A DNA stretch of 64,000 nt from Rhabdophis nuchalis (lineage: Eukaryota; Chordata; Lepidosauria; Squamata; Natricidae), in NCBI GenBank assembly GCA_039707465.1, contig CM077644.1:144929962-144993961 (forward strand), written 5' to 3'. The stretch's first letter is position 1, and each line of letters starts with the position of its first letter. The position numbers were made by a program, and so were the translations under genes. Shown here one piece after another: positions 1-11,100 of the stretch. The notes below the pieces were generated by a model. It had not been told where the DNA came from. It was given only the letters and a program-made list of their open reading frames with translations, and made no database searches.

Positions 1-64
1 AGTGCAAGGAGTAATGGAGATGTATTTTTCCATATGTTTGATACAAAAACAGTATTATTGGAAT

Positions 65-528
65 TACGGTATTTTTCGGAGTATAAAATGCACCTTTTTT
101 CCTCTAAAAAGAGGCTGAAACTCCGAGGGCGTCTTATACATCGAATACAGCATTTTTTGCCTCCTGAAAACCCCACCCCCTTCACCAAAATGGCCGTGCA
201 TAGCCTTATGGAGGCTTTCAGAGACCTCCTGGGGGCTGGAAAGGGCAGAAATGAGCCTAAAATGGGCTGTTTTTTGCCCCCCCCCAGTCCCCAGGAGCAA
301 TTTATAAGCCTCCATAAGGCTATACATGCATATATTTTTTACATAAAATGGCCCATTTTCACAAAAAATGGGCTGTTTTTTTGCTCATTTTTGCCCCCCA
401 AAAGCACTCTGCAAGCCCTCCCCAGGCTATTTATGCCTTTTATTTGAAAAAAAATGGGCCCATTTTCACGAAAAAGGTTTTGCCTCTTCAAAACCTGAGT
501 GCGTCTTATACACTGGTGCGTATACAGT
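65..528. mobile_element. Unclassified DNA element with cggagtataa terminal repeats, copy 1
   Basis: The left end acggtatttttcggagtata and the right end gtgcgtcttataca are roughly inverted. The interior is a set of ~80-bp units with ggcccattttcac and gagcaatttataagcctcca. Copies at 42064-42945 and 56786-57425. Confidence 0.6.
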
Positions 529-839
529 ACAGTAGCAAGCTCAGAGAAATGCCTTTGCTGATAGAAGTGGTGCTATTCCTGTGTAGTAAGGTACAGTGGT
601 CCCACATGTGTTAAACCATAATGTGATTTGTTTGGGTTGGATAGCGTTTTCTACAAACCCAGTACTGACCTTTTGCAATTCAGAGTTTCTGGCTTAATGT
701 ATACGTTTTCTGGTTGTCACTGACCAAGATTAAGTAAAGCTTAATGCAACACGAGAATTCAGCCTTAAGATGACATTTTCTGTTGTTTCCTTTGAGCCCG
801 TCTTGATTCCAGGTGACTACATGGACCAATTCATACAGT

Positions 840-1000
840 ATTTTTGGGCAACATTTCCAGGAGTAGTTGTTTCCCCTTGCCTTCTCCTTCTTAGGACTGA
901 GAGTGACTGGCCCAACATCACTCAGTTAGCTTCCATGCCTAAGATAGGACTAGATCTTACAGTCCTTCTGCTCTTTGTCCAGTGCCTTAAAGGTATAATT
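840..1000 (-). mobile_element. Old tRNA-SINE fragment, antisense
   Basis: agagtgactggcccaacatc...ccatgcctaagataggacta matches the reverse of the MIR/CORE-like SINE tail region. Degenerate. Confidence 0.4.
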
Positions 1001-1951
1001 TAGCTGAATCAAAATTTAAATTTTGAGTCATCAGGATGGAATGGCCAATTAAGAAACAAAATATTTATTTTTGTTTCAGATCAAGAAAGAGAATATTCCA
1101 TTTTTTTCTTAGACTCCTATCTGAAAATATCCATCTGCTGAAATATCTTGTCTCTTGGCATTGCTTAAAAGGTTAGGAGTCTTCTCATCCAGTGCATTTC
1201 CCCTCCCATTCCCGTTTTACACCTGGGTCTTGTCTCTTGAAATGGCAAACAGTGAGAAGATTCAGTGTTCCAAGATGGTGAAATTGGGAAGCTGAAACGA
1301 GAGAATATGCAATATCCTTTCAATTGCATCTGAGCCTGAATCCTTATGATAAATTGGCGAAAGCTAAACTGAGCATGAAGGCAAATGTGTCTTCACAACT
1401 AGCTTGCTGGGTTTTTTTCTTCTTCTTCTTCAAATGCAGATTGTACCATGGGGGAGGCGGCTGACAATAAAGAAGATCTGACAGATGTGGGGAGCTAATT
1501 TAAGCTTCCTCCTGCAATCTAGAGAGAAACTCCTCCTTCAAAACCGGAAGCCTCCTGCTGGTGCCATTATCAGGCTGTCCCAGCAGGTGCCATTTACATT
1601 TTTAAAATACCTGCCCATTTGATGCAAGGATGAATTTCGTGTTTCCTGCTATAAGTCAGGCATTGCAGAATCGCTAAGGAGCAAAAGACTTGAAGGAGAA
1701 GTAGCCGTGCATGATTGGCAAAACAGCTCTGTGCCTCCGTGCATAGCCATGGGCTTTTCATCCCATTAGCCACGGGCTTCCATTTCATTTAAAGCACAGC
1801 AAAGTGGAAACTTTCTTTTGCTTTGCTTGGGCAGTCTCAGAAAACGGCTGCTTGACTATGGTTTTTTGTTCCATGCCTATGCTCATCATGTTCAAATTTA
1901 CTTCTCGGTGACAGGAGGTGGATTTGCTTTACATATTTAGTGATTCAACAG

Positions 1952-1970
1952 TCTCTCTCTCTCTCTCTCT
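1952..1970 (+). repeat. (TC)n microsatellite
   Basis: About nine TC units. Confidence 0.95.
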
Positions 1971-3025
1971 GGTTTTAAAGACGTGAAACGTTTAATAAAT
2001 GTATTCTAAAAATTCAGAGATAAACATGAAATAATATAAGATTAAAATAATATAAGAAGAGGTCATGTGAAGTGAAAAAGTAAGAAAAGGGTGAAAGAAA
2101 TAGAAAAAAGGGGAAAAGATATATAAAAAAGTGACTTCTGATCTTCTTTATTATGGTTACAAACTTATTTTATCTCCTTCATCATTAAAATTGCATCATT
2201 ATTCTCTTCTCATAATCAAAACTTTTTGATCAGGAAACCTATAAATCACCAGTTCATTTTTTTCCTAATTTCAGCAAAAGGTCCATAAGAGCTTTTAAGG
2301 TGATTTAACTGTCAGGCTCAAAAGACCAGGTCTACATGTGAAAGTCCAATTAAAAGTTCATTTATATTGCTACATAGCCTATGCACAGTCATCTTCTCAA
2401 GTAATAGTTAGCACCTGCCTAAAGTTAGATAGGATTCGACAGAATTCAAGTGGGATTAGATTTATTCTGCTCATGGCTACGTATGGATGCTAAGCTGATT
2501 CGTCTTTTAACTCCGCCCCCAGATTCTGCCACTCTTTCTCCTACATCAGAAGAATCTTGAAGGTGCTGAGTTGACTGAATTTGATTGATTGAATTTAACA
2601 ATTACTTAGTCTTCCAAAAGGCCTGTTTTATTTTATTTCATTTTGTTATTTCATTTTTATGTATTATGATAATGAAGTTTAAGCAAAGGTTGTTTATAAG
2701 TTGTAGTCACTCTTTTTGTTCTATTAATTTCATTTTTTATGCCCTTGTTCCTCCTTTCCTCCTTTGGAGCATCATAACAACCATGTGAAGTGGACACTTA
2801 GAATAGGAGGTGGCAGTAGCCAGTCATGCTGTTTTCCTTTATTGTGGCTTACTACTACTGGAATGCCAGATTTGTAAACCAGGGGAATTGTGTTGTGTGA
2901 TTAGAAAAATGGTGGGAATTTATTTGCACAGTTGATTTTACTTATTTATTTTACTTATATAAAATGTATATTCTGCCCCAGTCAAGAGATTCAGGGAGAT
3001 ATATATGTGTCTGTGTGTGTGTGTG

Positions 3026-3347
3026 AGGTTTTTGAGCTGATAAATAAATAAATCAGGGAGACTAGGATAGATCTATTTTGAGCTATTTAGCTCTCATCAG
3101 CTAGCCATACCCTTACTGGGATTCGAACCACGGAAGTATTACATGTGGAGGCAGTTGTAATTGCCTCTAGACCAACTGGTTCTATCCTGATCAGCTGAGA
3201 CAGGAGGATAAGTATATGCTTGTGTCACAACACCCTTGTAAGCCCCAATCAAGGGAGGAAGCAATCTGCTTTCCTTTTCTGTCTTTTGGCTCTTCACTAG
3301 AGACCATGCAGACAGAAAGCTATTAGTTTTGTTGTCTTTTGTTTCCA
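3026..3347 (-). mobile_element. tRNA-derived SINE-like repeat, copy 1 (antisense)
   Basis: Contains gggattcgaacca (reverse B box) and the shared end tttttgagctgataaataaa. It is the reverse of copy 3 over about 300 bp, including a roughly 150-bp part upstream of the tRNA-like core. Confidence 0.75.
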
Positions 3348-3354
3348 TGTGTGT

Positions 3355-3526
3355 TAGGTTTTTGAGCTGATCAATAAATAAACAAGGGAGACTAGGATAG
3401 ATCTATTTCGAGCTATTTAGCTCTCATCAGCTAGCCATACCCTTACTGGGATTCGAACCAGGGAAGTGTTACATGTGAGGCAGTTGTAATTGCCACTAGA
3501 CTACTGGTTCTTATCCTGATCAGCTA
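3355..3526 (-). mobile_element. tRNA-derived SINE-like repeat, copy 2 (antisense, partial)
   Basis: 172 bp, near-perfect reverse complement of the tRNA-like half of copy 3. It forms the left arm of a large palindrome. Confidence 0.75.
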
Positions 3527-3534
3527 GTTTATTA

Positions 3535-3838
3535 GAAACTAATAGCTTTCTGTCTGCATGATCTCTAGTGAAGAGCCGAAAGACAGAAAAGGAAAGCAGA
3601 TTGCTTCCTCCCTTAATTGTGGCTTACCAGGGTGTTGTGACACAAGTAAATACTTATTCCTCTGGCCTAGCTGATCAGGATAAGAACCAGTAGTCTAGTG
3701 GCAATTACAACTGCCTCACATGTAACTCTTCCCTGGTTCGAATCCCAGTAAGGATATGGCTAGCTGATGAGAGCTAAATAGCTCGAAATAAATCTATCCT
3801 AGTCCCTTGTTTATTTATTGATCAGCTCAAAAACCTAA
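3535..3838 (+). mobile_element. tRNA-derived SINE-like repeat, copy 3 (sense)
   Basis: A box TAGTCTAGTGG (3691-3701) and B box GGTTCGAATCC (3735-3745), spaced as in Pol III type-2 promoters. The 3' end gtttatttattgatcagctc is followed by (ATGT)n. Not a real tRNA gene: the cloverleaf is degraded and the unit is repeated. Confidence 0.8.
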
Positions 3839-3899
3839 CATGTATGTATGTATGTATGTATGTATGTATGTATGTATGTATGTATGTATGTATGTATGT
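3838..3899. repeat. (ATGT)n microsatellite
   Basis: About 15 units of ATGT between two SINE-like copies, at the 3' end of copy 3. Confidence 0.97.
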
Positions 3900-4126
3900 C
3901 TCCTCCCTTAATGGGGCCCTAATAGGAAGTTGTGAAAACAATTATCTATACTAAATACTCCTGTCTTAGCTGATGCAATGGGTAGAGCCGGTTAGGCTGT
4001 ATTGCTAGGCTTCTGCCTTGGATGCATTGCAGCCCCGGTTCGAATCCCAGTGGGGTGTGGCCAACTGATGAAAGGTAATAAGCTCGAAATAGATCTATCT
4101 TGGTCTCTCAAATTTAAATTTATTGA
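3899..4126 (+). mobile_element. tRNA-derived SINE-like repeat, copy 4 (diverged)
   Basis: Shares tcctcccttaat, the tRNA-like B box GGTTCGAATCCC and the end agctcgaaatagatctatct...tttattgatg with copies 1-3, but has a different A-box region (gggtagagccggttaggc). Confidence 0.65.
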
Positions 4127-4309
4127 TGCATTGGCCGGCAGTCGGCACCCTGAAGAGGCCCTCTCTGTGGGAGCGAATCGGTCGGTGGGAGGTATGTGGC
4201 AGGAGGCGGTCCCGCAAGTAACTAGGCCCTGAGCCATGGAGCGATTTGAAGATGGTAACAAGCACCTTGAAGCGCACCCGGAAGGCCACCGGTAGCCAGT
4301 GCAGCTCGC
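4127..4309 (-). mobile_element. CR1-clade LINE fragment, antisense
   Basis: Contains gggagcgaatcggtcgg and gccatggagcgatttgaaga, the reverse of the ...RPIRSHREG... region. Second subfamily. Its 5' end joins a 31-bp inverted copy of local sequence. Confidence 0.85.
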
Positions 4310-4981
4310 TGATAATGAAATTACAATCTCCTTTATTTCCGTTTTCACTGGCAGAGGTTTGCAGGAGGCCTTCACAGCCAGAAACAGAGCTCAGGAGCCT
4401 GCTCAGGCTGCCACAGGCGCCCCCGACATGAGCGACACCGAGCAGGCCATGCCCCCGCTGCCCCTCCCCCCCGAGATCAACACAACCCTGATGCGGCCCT
4501 CAATGAAATCGAGTTTGACGCCCCTGATCTAGACCAACCATCCATAGATACTGAGTGCGCTAGATAAAGAACCATGGGAATTCCTTGCCAGCACATGTAA
4601 AAGAAGGCATTAGGAGAAAACTGGCTGAATGCCCACATTCCCAGGCCAGCGACTGTGAGATCCAATTGAGTGAGTTGAGAAGCCAACCTCTGTAAGCTTC
4701 CGAAGCTGATCCATCACAATCAAAGTTAAGATAGCTGTAAACACCTGTCAGTCTATTACTCTGCTAGGATACGGGCAGTATTTTCTGTTAATATGTCGGA
4801 TTGCCAGCTTAATATTCTAATCAGGGCTTGACCTCTCTGCCAGGTTAACAGTGAGTGACTAATAGGGAGAGGAGCACAGCCGCCTGTCTTTTCTTCCTGC
4901 ATTTTAATTAACTGATTGGAAGGGGAAGCGAGCCATCTTTTAAAATGAGCAAATAAAGGAGATTGTAATTTCATTATCAGC
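4308..4981. repeat. Perfect 31-bp inverted repeat
   Basis: 4308-4338 (gctgataatgaaattacaat...) is the exact reverse complement of 4951-4981. The left arm abuts the 5' end of the CR1 fragment 4127-4309. Confidence 0.93.
4339..4533. mobile_element. Truncated hAT-like fragment
   Basis: Ends ggccctcaatgaaatcgagt then ttgacgcccctg, matching the right end of 51495-51754. Confidence 0.6.
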
Positions 4982-5715
4982 TTTGATATGCGCTGCTCAC
5001 TATGGCAAGAATATTGCAATTTGTAGATTTGTTTCTTTACGCTTGTCAGGTAAGGGTTTAAAGGTTTATTGGACTGGAAAAGAATTACATGCATGCGTAT
5101 TTAAACCACTTATTTGCTCAAATAAACCAATGCCCGGATTTAATTTTTTTTTATAGCTGTGAGTAAATTAAATCTCAGGGCGATATGTATTTGCTTTCAG
5201 CATCTTCTTGTTTTGTAAGTCAGTTAGCTCTAAACCATAAGCTCTTTGTCAACTAAAATAGTCCCAGCAAATAAAATACTAAGTGTCCACTACAAGCAAG
5301 GATTCCTACCATTTTTCTGCATGTATGACTGTAGTGCCTTCCACTCAGCCTTCTAGGTGACATACAGCAGGTAAACATTTTGCCTTGGGTTCATTTAATG
5401 ACTCCCGATGCCCTCATTTAGTATTTTAGTATTTAGTATTTATTAGATTTGCTCCATATGCTAAAACATCTCATAATGCAGACTTTCAAAATGGAGGTGA
5501 GGGGGAATTGCTCCCCCTGATGTGTTATAAGCAACTTCTGGAAGTTGAAGATTTTAAAAGCTGATCAAATTTCTGCAGGCAAAGCAGGAATGCTATCAAA
5601 TCTCACTCAACTGGAATAGAATGAAGGCTGGAGCAAAATTTGGTGGAGGTTTTGAAAGATGACTACTCCTAATTGCCTGCCAAAGCTAGTCACCAGTCCC
5701 AGCTGTTTTATTACA
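4982..5715. other. FBXO10 intron, nothing recognised
   Basis: No coding frame, known repeat or structure seen. Confidence 0.6.
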
Positions 5716-6066
5716 GGTAGTCCTCAAGTTGTGGCCACAAATTTTCTATTGTGTCATTTGTTAAGTGAATTATGCCCCATTTTATGACATTTCTTGCCAC
5801 AGCTGTTAATTGAATTACTGCAGTTGTTCAGTTAGTGACACGGCTGTTAAGTGAATCTGGCTTTCTTTGTCAGAAGGTTGCAAAGGTGATCACATGACCC
5901 TGGGGTACTGCAAGTGTCATAAATATGAGTCAGTTGCCAAGTGTCTGAATTTTGATCACATGACTATGGGGATGGTGCAGCAGTCGTGTAAAAAACATGT
6001 CGCTTTTTTCTATGTCATGACTTTGAATGGTCACTAAGTGAACTACTATAAGTTGGGGACTACCTC
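5716..6066. mobile_element. TA-flanked CAGGTAGTCC MITE
   Basis: Starts CAGGTAGTCCTCAAGTTGTG after TA; ends gttggggactacct. The body gttaagtgaatctggctttc and gatcacatgaccctgggg is shared with the other copies. Confidence 0.75.
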
Positions 6067-6301
6067 TATTTGTTAGTTAATTGTATTCCATGGCAATTAT
6101 ATTATATTGCATTGTATTCCATGGCAATTCATTTTAGGGAATTGCAAGCTTGTAAAGTTTCGAAACCTCTTAACATGTTTCTGTTTTAGCAAAACCATTA
6201 ATTCATCTATTATGGGACACAAGTATGCTTTTGAAGGAGATCATCACATTTTCTTGGGGTATGACTTTTCTTGGGTGTTACATAAACAGCAATTTGTGTT
6301 C

Positions 6302-6805
6302 TAATAATAATAATAATAATAATAAAGTTGCATTTATTGACCGCACCCTCTCCCCACAGGGACTCGGGGCGGTGCACAGGGAAATTAAAAAACGAAAAAT
6401 ATACAAAATACATACAAATTAAAACGAATTAAACTCAATCAATCCTGTGCTAAAATCCCCTTAACTAAAAACATCCAATAAATATAGTATACATTTAAAA
6501 ACTCATAGACAGAGAGACTACCCTAGGCCGGCCAGGCGGAAAAGATGAGTCTTCAATTTCAGGCGGAAGGAGCGGAGGTCCGTGGTCGTTCTAATATCGG
6601 GGGGAAGGTCGTTCCAGAGGGCCGGGCCCGCCACAGAGAGAGCCCTTCCCCTGGGCGTCGCCCGCTGACAGAGTCTAGTGGACGGCACCCGGAGCAGTCC
6701 CTCTCTGTGGGAGCGAATCAGCCGTGAGGATGTATGAGGCAGGATCCGATCCCGCAGGTAGCTAGGTCCCGAGCCATGGAGCGCTTTAAAGATGATGATT
6801 AATAC
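6302..6805 (-). mobile_element. CR1-clade LINE 3' end, antisense, with (TAA)n tail
   Basis: The 3' end gactcggggcggtgcacagg follows an (AAT)n tract (6302-6325). It reads antisense to the C-terminal coding region and stops near gcgctttaaagatgatgatt. Confidence 0.88.
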
Positions 6806-6933
6806 CTTCTAAGTATTTAAGTATTTTCTAAGTATTTTCTAAGGCAAAATGTAATTTTCGCTAATTTTCCTTAAAAAATTGTTATGGAATCAAGTACATC
6901 ATGTTAGTGTCAAAGGTTTAGGCCATATAAATA

Positions 6934-6958
6934 TAATAAATAAATAAATAAATAAATA
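6934..6958 (+). repeat. (AAAT)n microsatellite
   Basis: About six units, just before the Sauria SINE. Confidence 0.95.
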
Positions 6959-6976
6959 AGGCCTGTATATTGAAAT

Positions 6977-7330
6977 AGGGGACGCAGTGGCTCAGTGGCT
7001 AAGACACTGCGCTTGTCGATCAGAAAGGTCAGCAGTTTGGCAGTTCAAATCCCTAGCGCCGTATAACAGAGTGAGCTCCCATTGCTTGTCCCAGCTTCTG
7101 CCAACCTAGCAGTTCGAAAGCATGTAAAAATGCAAATAGAAAAATAGGAGCCACCTTTGATGGGAAGGTAACAGTGTTCCGTGCGCCTTCAGAGTTTAGT
7201 CATACTGGCCAAATGACCACGAAGGCATTTTCGGGCAGCACTGACTCTTTGGCTTTGAAACAGAGATGAGCACCGCCCCCTGGAGTCGGGAATGACTAGC
7301 ACATATGTGTGAGGGGAAACTTTACCTTTT
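6977..7330 (+). mobile_element. Sauria SINE (tRNA-derived, Bov-B-type tail)
   Basis: Head ggggacgcagtggctcagtg with A-box region, B box GTTCAAATCCC (7043-7053), body gagctcccattgcttgtccc and ccaacctagcagttcgaaag, tail ggagtcgggaatgactagca...ggggaaactttacctt. It matches the Sauria SINE architecture, whose tail is shared with Bov-B LINEs. Confidence 0.92.
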
Positions 7331-7349
7331 ATATTGAATATGGGTAGTC

Positions 7350-7560
7350 CTCATTTTATGACTACAATTGGGATTGGGATTTCTATTTAGGGTTATTTAG
7401 ATTTGGCGACAATTTTTATAGTGGCCGGTAAGAAACCACACTGTTGTTAAGCAAATGCAGCTTTCCCGATGGATATTTTTTTTGCAAATTAGAATCACAT
7501 CACAGCAGGATGCTGCAACAATCATAAATGCAAGCTGTTAGTCAAACTTCTTGAACTGGG
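7350..7560 (+). mobile_element. CAGGTAGTCC MITE fragment
   Basis: gggtagtcctcattttatga then a degenerate body; the right end is lost. Confidence 0.5.
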
Positions 7561-7769
7561 TGCTTAAAAAGCACAAAGATTTAGCCGGTGAGATCTCCTC
7601 TCAGGTCTAAAATTGGCAAAATACCTTGAATGGCAGAGCAAAATGGAGTAGTCTCATTCAGGAAGAATGTTTTTGTTTGAAATAAAGACAATGAAGGGAA
7701 GCACCTGTGAGCTAGGAAATAAGTAGGTCATACAATTTTCAACCCAGGAACTCAGAAAATGGTTTTTAG

Positions 7770-7845
7770 AAAGCTGGCTGGAGAATTCTGGGAGTTGAAG
7801 TCCACACATCTTAAAGTTGCAAGGTTGGGAAATCCTGTATTATAC
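7770..7845. mobile_element. Half of a palindromic hAT MITE
   Basis: agctggctggagaattctgg ... gcaaggttgggaaatcctg; the left arm is decayed. Confidence 0.65.
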
Positions 7846-8034
7846 TGAGAAAGCTGCCTGCCTGAAAGGCACTTAGTGGCAAATATCAGACCCTGTCAGA
7901 GTTACTGCAGAGATGGCCATATTTTGGTACTGACTGTATATTAACTCCCAAGTAAATATTCCTGCACTATTCGTTTGGCTGCCTGCAATCTTTTTGGTGA
8001 ATAAATCTAACTCATTCTCTCTTCCCTCTTTCAG

Positions 8035-8184
8035 ATCATTATGCTCAAGAATGACATTCACCACTGCAAGACCTCAGGGATATTTCTGCGTCTTGGTGCA
8101 GGTGGCTTGATTGCAGACAATAACATCCATTCCAATTGTGAAGCAGGAGTGGACATTCGGAAGGGAGCTAACCCTTTAATCTTG
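8035..8184 (+). CDS. FBXO10: FBXO10 exon A (first coding exon in window)
   Basis: Acceptor ctctttcag before ATC ATT ATG; donor TTG|gtattg. It encodes 50 residues starting IIMLKNDIHHCKTSGIF and ending ANPLIL, phase 0 at both ends. The open frame runs on past the donor into intron, but the FBXO10 match stops exactly at NPLIL, where the next exon continues with CNRIHSG. Confidence 0.95.
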
Positions 8185-11100
8185 GTATTGATGTTGTTTT
8201 TTAATTTGACTGGGCATTTGGATATATGGATAGAGAAGAGGAAGCAGATAAATCTCCTGCTATAGATCCCCACCTCTGATATTTCTCTGCTTGGGATCCC
8301 TGTTAGGAAAACAAAAGGCCTTTGTGAGGAGGAATGAAGAGGCAAAGGAAATTGACAGTTCACATTCTCAACTTTTCACTTCTTTCATGCATTCTTTGAC
8401 TGCAGCATAGGTGATAGTTTTTGGTTGACAGCTTTTGTCATATCTGAAAATGATTCATTCAGCTTTGCAGTTGGGCCTTCTGTTGCTAAAATACTAAGCT
8501 TATAGAATATAGATAGTCCAGCATCTTAAAACACTCCTAATGTAAAATACTGTATTGAGCTGACTATAAGTGGGTATTATGATGAATAGATGTCAAATAT
8601 GCATCTAATCCAATCCAGTCCAATCTAATCCATGTGTTCAACAGTGAGGAGGTCTTTCCTGTACTATGCAAAGTTGAATCATGGATTGTGGATTGAGGCA
8701 AACAGATGGACCTTGTTGTATTTCTGGCAGCCAGCCTCGTTTTAGGGAGGAGACCTTTATATAAGTGTTATAAATCATGTTTGGATCTCATGATGATTCT
8801 CACAACCTGAGCTGTCTGCTAGATCAGCTCAGCCAGATGCCATTCAGCATCCTAGAAGTCTTAAGATATTTTGGGGCCACAGGTGAAAAACATGTATTGA
8901 GGCCATGGTACATGCTAAGAGAGACACAGAAAAGCAAAATGTACTATGCTGCAAATACAGTTTTGTTAATTCCACAGGACATACATTTGTTGTCCCATGT
9001 CCATATCAAGTAATGGAACCTGTATAGAGGGACCACAAGAGAAAATCAAGGTCAAAAGAGGTGGCCATGGATTTACAAAGATTGAGAAATTCTGCCCTGA
9101 ATCATCAGTTCAAGATCTACTCAACATAAAGGCAGCATGCGATAACGGGATCAGATCAGGGGTGAAATCCAGCAGGTTCTGACAGGTTCTGGAGGACCGA
9201 TAGCGGAATTTTTGAGTAGTTCAGAGAACCGGCAAATACCACCTATGTATGCTGACTCTGTAAAACCGCTTAGAGCAGTGTTTTTCAACCTTTTTTGTGC
9301 AAAGGCACACTTTTTTCATGAAAAAAATCACGAGGCACACCACCACCATTAGAAAATGTTAAAAAGTATTTTATACTTTTTTATACTTTTATACTCTAAT
9401 GATTGGTCTATTTGTGAGCCGAAGCCGCATGTTACGGATGAAATTGGAATTTTTCCCACGGCACACCAGACAATATCTCACGGCACACTAGTGTGCCACG
9501 GCACAGTGGTTGAAAAACGCTGGCTTAGAGAGGCACTAAAGCACTATAAAATGATATATAAGTCTAAGTGCTATTGCAATTGCTACTCTTCTGATTCTTC
9601 TTAATTTAGCAAACCCCAAGCTGTTTAATAGCTCTATTACTATTTTAGCCTCCATTGCCATGCATTCTTAAATTTTGAGGTAGCTATCTGATTTTGTCCT
9701 TTGTAAATGTAAGTTCTCTTCTGGAGATTGATTGCCAACTGATCAGGAATGAACACTTGCTGGGCTTGTTCATGTGCCTGCAAAAATCAGCAGGAGACAC
9801 TTTTCACTAATTAAGATAAAATACGATCATTTGCTGATATCTGCTGTTAAAGTGTAGTTAAAAATACTGGAGAAACTGGAAAGCAGCAAAGAGCTTCTCA
9901 CCTCTGTGAGAGACCCTGATTTAGGGATTGCTGAACTGTATGATCTGTGAGCAGAGTAATAGCTGAGAAGTGGAGACAGAGAATGATGAACAACAGGCAA
10001 GGCATATGTTCCAATTAATTGGGTAATAGTTGAGAATATTGAGACATCACCCTGCCAACAAAAGCGTGTATAGTCAAGGCTATGGTTTTCCCAGTTACAA
10101 TGTATGACTGTGAAAGTTGGACCATAAGAAAGGCTGAGCGCCAAAGAATTGAGGCCTTTGAACTATGGTGCTGGAGAAGACTCCTGCGAGTCCCTTGGAC
10201 TGCAAGGCGATCAAACCAGTCAGTCCTAGAGGAGATGAACCCTGACTGCACTTTAGAAGGCCAGATCCTGAAGATGAAACTCAAATGAGAAGGAAGGACT
10301 CACTGGAGAAGAGCCTGATGCTGGGAAAGATTGAGGGCAAAAGAAGAAGGGGACGACAGAGAATGAGGTGGCTGGATGGAGTCACTGAATCAGTGTGAGC
10401 TTAAATGGACTCCAGAGGATGGTAGAGTACAGGAAGGCCTGGAGGAATGTTGTCCAGGGGGTCGCGATGGGTTGGACATGACTGCAACTAATAACAACAA
10501 TTGAGACATGTTGACCAGGGCGTTCATTTTTTTAAAATTCAGTTGCTATTAAATAGTTTACTGACTACTGAAATGTCAGGTCCACAAGTAGGATCTGGAA
10601 GTGGACGCACATATTTTTGAAATGAATAGCTCCTAGTATTTAAGGATCTGGGTATCTTAGTCTGAAATCATGTTGAAGTTCTTGATTTAGCATGATAGAC
10701 ATCGCTCACTCTTGTCTTCTTCTTTTATTCTTTCTTTCCCCTCCACCATGCATAAAACAATGTGGCAGTGTAATAGAATCCACAGTGGCCTTCGCTCTGG
10801 CATCGTTGCCCTTGGCAACGGAAAAGGCATCATCCGTAGCAATCAAATCTATGGGAATAAGGAGGCTGGCATTTACATTCTTTATAATGGCAATCCTCTG
10901 GTAAGGTACGTATATGAGTTGCAGTATTTCTTTTTATTTTTTTTTATTTTGCTATCTTTTGGGCATCCCATTATTGAGGAAACAGCTCTTTCTCCTGTTA
11001 AAGAGCAGGCAGGAAAGGTGTTGCCTTTTCTAACAGCTGCGAGGGGGCACTTCAGCATTTGATAATTGCATGATGCTTTGAGACAGTGGCTTTCATTAAA

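Larger units (their letters stand above)
529..3025. other. FBXO10 intron, little recognised
   Basis: AT-rich intron. Apart from the old SINE piece at 840-1000, a (TC)n tract and (GT)n near 3008-3024, no gene or repeat could be recognised. No exon-like FBXO10 sequence was seen. Confidence 0.6.

Noticed and set aside
3690..3746. Possible tRNA gene with A and B boxes
   Set aside because: The unit is repeated four times nearby, lacks a full cloverleaf by eye and carries SINE-like flanks; called a tRNA-derived SINE.
9990..10290. Opposite-strand frames of 89-105 codons over the Bov-B fragment
   Set aside because: Shadows of the Bov-B coding strand.
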